Shown: positions 63,043-64,000 of the stretch, piece after piece
Position numbering within the stretch: the first letter of the stretch is position 1
Layout: every line of letters begins with the position of its first letter
Assembly: GCF_016899425.1 (NCBI RefSeq)
Contig: NZ_CP045995.1
Span: 124,001 to 188,000 of the forward strand
Direction of reading: 5' to 3'
From: Burkholderia sp. MS389
GTDB taxonomy: Bacteria > Pseudomonadota > Gammaproteobacteria > Burkholderiales > Burkholderiaceae
Length of the DNA: 64,000 bases
Notes under the pieces: model-generated
The model's database searches: none
Told to the model about the DNA's origin: nothing
Seen by the model: only the letters and a program-made list of their open reading frames with translations
Program-made: the position numbers and the translations under genes

Positions 63043-64000
63043 TCAATCGAGCAACGTCAGGATCTCGTCGTACAGCGGCTTCGGAATCCGCACCCCATTC
63101 GCGATGCTGCGCGCGCGGGCGTCGAAGCGCCGTTGCGACGGCAGCCGCGCGCCCTGCGCGACGATCGATTCGAACATCCGCTCGCCGCGCGCGAGCCCCG
63201 CGTCGAGATCGTCGCCGAGAAACACGTTCGGATCGAACGCGATCACGAGTTCGCCGTGGCACGGCGTCGCGCCGACGCCTTCGTCGAAGTCCATCGATTC
63301 CCGGCTCGTCATGTCGCCGATCAGCGCGCCGCCGAGCAGCTCGACCATCGCCGCGAGCGCCGACCCCTTGTGGCCGCCGAACGTGCGCATCGCGCCTTGC
63401 AGCGCGGCCTTCGGGTCGGTGGTCGGCTGGCCGTCCGCGTCGATCGCCCAGTGCGCCGGAATCGCCTTGCCCTGTTTCGCGTGCAGCTCAATGTCGCCGC
63501 GCGCGATCGCGCTCGTCGCGAAATCGAACACGAACGGCTCGCCGCCCGGGCGCGGCCACGCGAACGCGATCGGGTTGGTGCCGAACACGGGCTCGCGGCC
63601 GCCTTCCGGCGCCACCCAGCTATGGCTCGGGTTCATCGCGATGCCGACCAGCCCTTCGGCGGCGATCGCCTCGACCTCCGGCCACAGCGCGGAGAAGTGA
63701 TAGCAGTGGTTGATCGCCATCGCGGCGATGCCGTGCTGCTTCGCCATCTCGACCAGCACGGGCAGCCCGGTCTCGAAGCTCAGCAGCGAGAAGCCGCGAT
63801 GCGCGTCGACCGCGACGACCGACGACGACAGCCGGCGCAACGTCGGCACGGCCTGCGGATCGACCTTGCCTTTCTTCAGCGAGCGCACGCACACGAGCAG
63901 CCGGTACACGCCGTGCGAATGGCATTCGTCGCGCTGGCCCTGCGTGATCACGTTGGCGATGGCGCGCGCATGCGCGTCGGACATCCCGTTGTGCGTCAGC
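63043..64000 (-). CDS. Malate/L-lactate dehydrogenase-like (Ldh/DpkA) family oxidoreductase, N-terminus cut by window edge
   Basis: At least 319 residues; the frame is open to the right edge (LTHNGMSDAHARAIANVITQ), so the true start lies outside and the Met at 63984 is internal. Family motifs: HSHGVYRLLVCVRSLKKGKV, NHCYHFSALWPEVEAIAAEG, FGTNPIAFAWPRPGGEPFVF and TFGGHKGSALAAMVELLGG. The wording is closest to delta-1-piperideine-2-carboxylate / delta-1-pyrroline-2-carboxylate reductases (DpkA), which use NAD(P)H in D-lysine and hydroxyproline breakdown; malate/ureidoglycolate dehydrogenase is an alternative. Neighbours outside the window would settle this. Confidence 0.8.
   Translation of the reverse strand, partial: LTHNGMSDAHARAIANVITQGQRDECHSHGVYRLLVCVRSLKKGKVDPQAVPTLRRLSSSVVAVDAHRGFSLLSFETGLPVLVEMAKQHGIAAMAINHCYHFSALWPEVEAIAAEGLVGIAMNPSHSWVAPEGGREPVFGTNPIAFAWPRPGGEPFVFDFATSAIARGDIELHAKQGKAIPAHWAIDADGQPTTDPKAALQGAMRTFGGHKGSALAAMVELLGGALIGDMTSRESMDFDEGVGATPCHGELVIAFDPNVFLGDDLDAGLARGERMFESIVAQGARLPSQRRFDARARSIANGVRIPKPLYDEILTLLD

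Overview
The window is 64 kb of high-GC DNA with dense, short-gapped operons. Its gene content points to a Burkholderia, probably of the B. cepacia complex: LpxO-type lipid A hydroxylase, AhpCF, a PgaABCD poly-N-acetylglucosamine (PNAG) locus, a Tle3-type phospholipase effector, a PEP-mutase phosphonate cluster, and two copies of the ATP-grasp / alpha-E / transglutaminase module. The genus is inferred from gene content and composition only. No rRNA, tRNA, CRISPR array, insertion sequence or phage gene was seen.

Layout. 1-3.6 kb: the end of an ABC transporter, a possible gene remnant, a class III aminotransferase, a carboxymuconolactone-decarboxylase-like protein and LpxO. 3.8-7.4 kb: an Ala/Pro-rich membrane-anchored protein, then ahpC-ahpF with a ribbon-helix-helix gene upstream. 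7.5-11.5 kb: a GcvA-like LysR regulator divergent from a three-gene unit (periplasmic binding protein, 2-aminothiazoline-4-carboxylate hydrolase, N-carbamoyl-amino-acid hydrolase) that looks like a thiazoline-to-cysteine route. 11.5-23.6 kb, all minus strand: a cytochrome c, then a PNAG locus running from two small unknown genes through pgaABCD to a glucosamine-6-phosphate synthase and a coupled exported protein of unknown function. 24.2 kb: a HypT-like LysR regulator.

25.8-36.6 kb: six co-directional genes that carry the circularly permuted ATP-grasp / alpha-E / transglutaminase set twice, once as separate proteins and once with ATP-grasp and alpha-E fused. One of the three transglutaminase-like proteins has Ser in place of the expected catalytic Cys. 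36.9-40.7 kb: a Tle3-like effector overlapping a DUF2875 (Tla3-like) partner. 41-45.5 kb: proline iminopeptidase, an acyltransferase, an exported unknown and a low-GC TIR-domain gene that looks acquired.

45.7-52.9 kb: a seven-gene minus-strand operon with four ATGA overlaps and one TGATG overlap. It combines 2-aminoethylphosphonate synthesis (PEP mutase fused to a nucleotidyltransferase, phosphonopyruvate decarboxylase, transaminase) with a second nucleotidyltransferase, a CDP-alcohol phosphatidyltransferase, an Fe(II)/2-oxoglutarate oxygenase and a flippase-like membrane protein. The simplest reading is a route to a phosphonolipid with a possibly hydroxylated headgroup. This is the strongest candidate for a poorly described system in the window.

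53.5-64 kb: succinyl-CoA:acetate CoA-transferase, a probable deletion scar (ends of an MFS gene and a MarR gene), DUF2938 and a MerR regulator sharing a SoxR-box-like operator, a helix-hairpin-helix protein, an RpoD-like second sigma factor, two exported Gly/Pro-rich proteins, ilvD, and a DpkA-like dehydrogenase that runs off the right edge.
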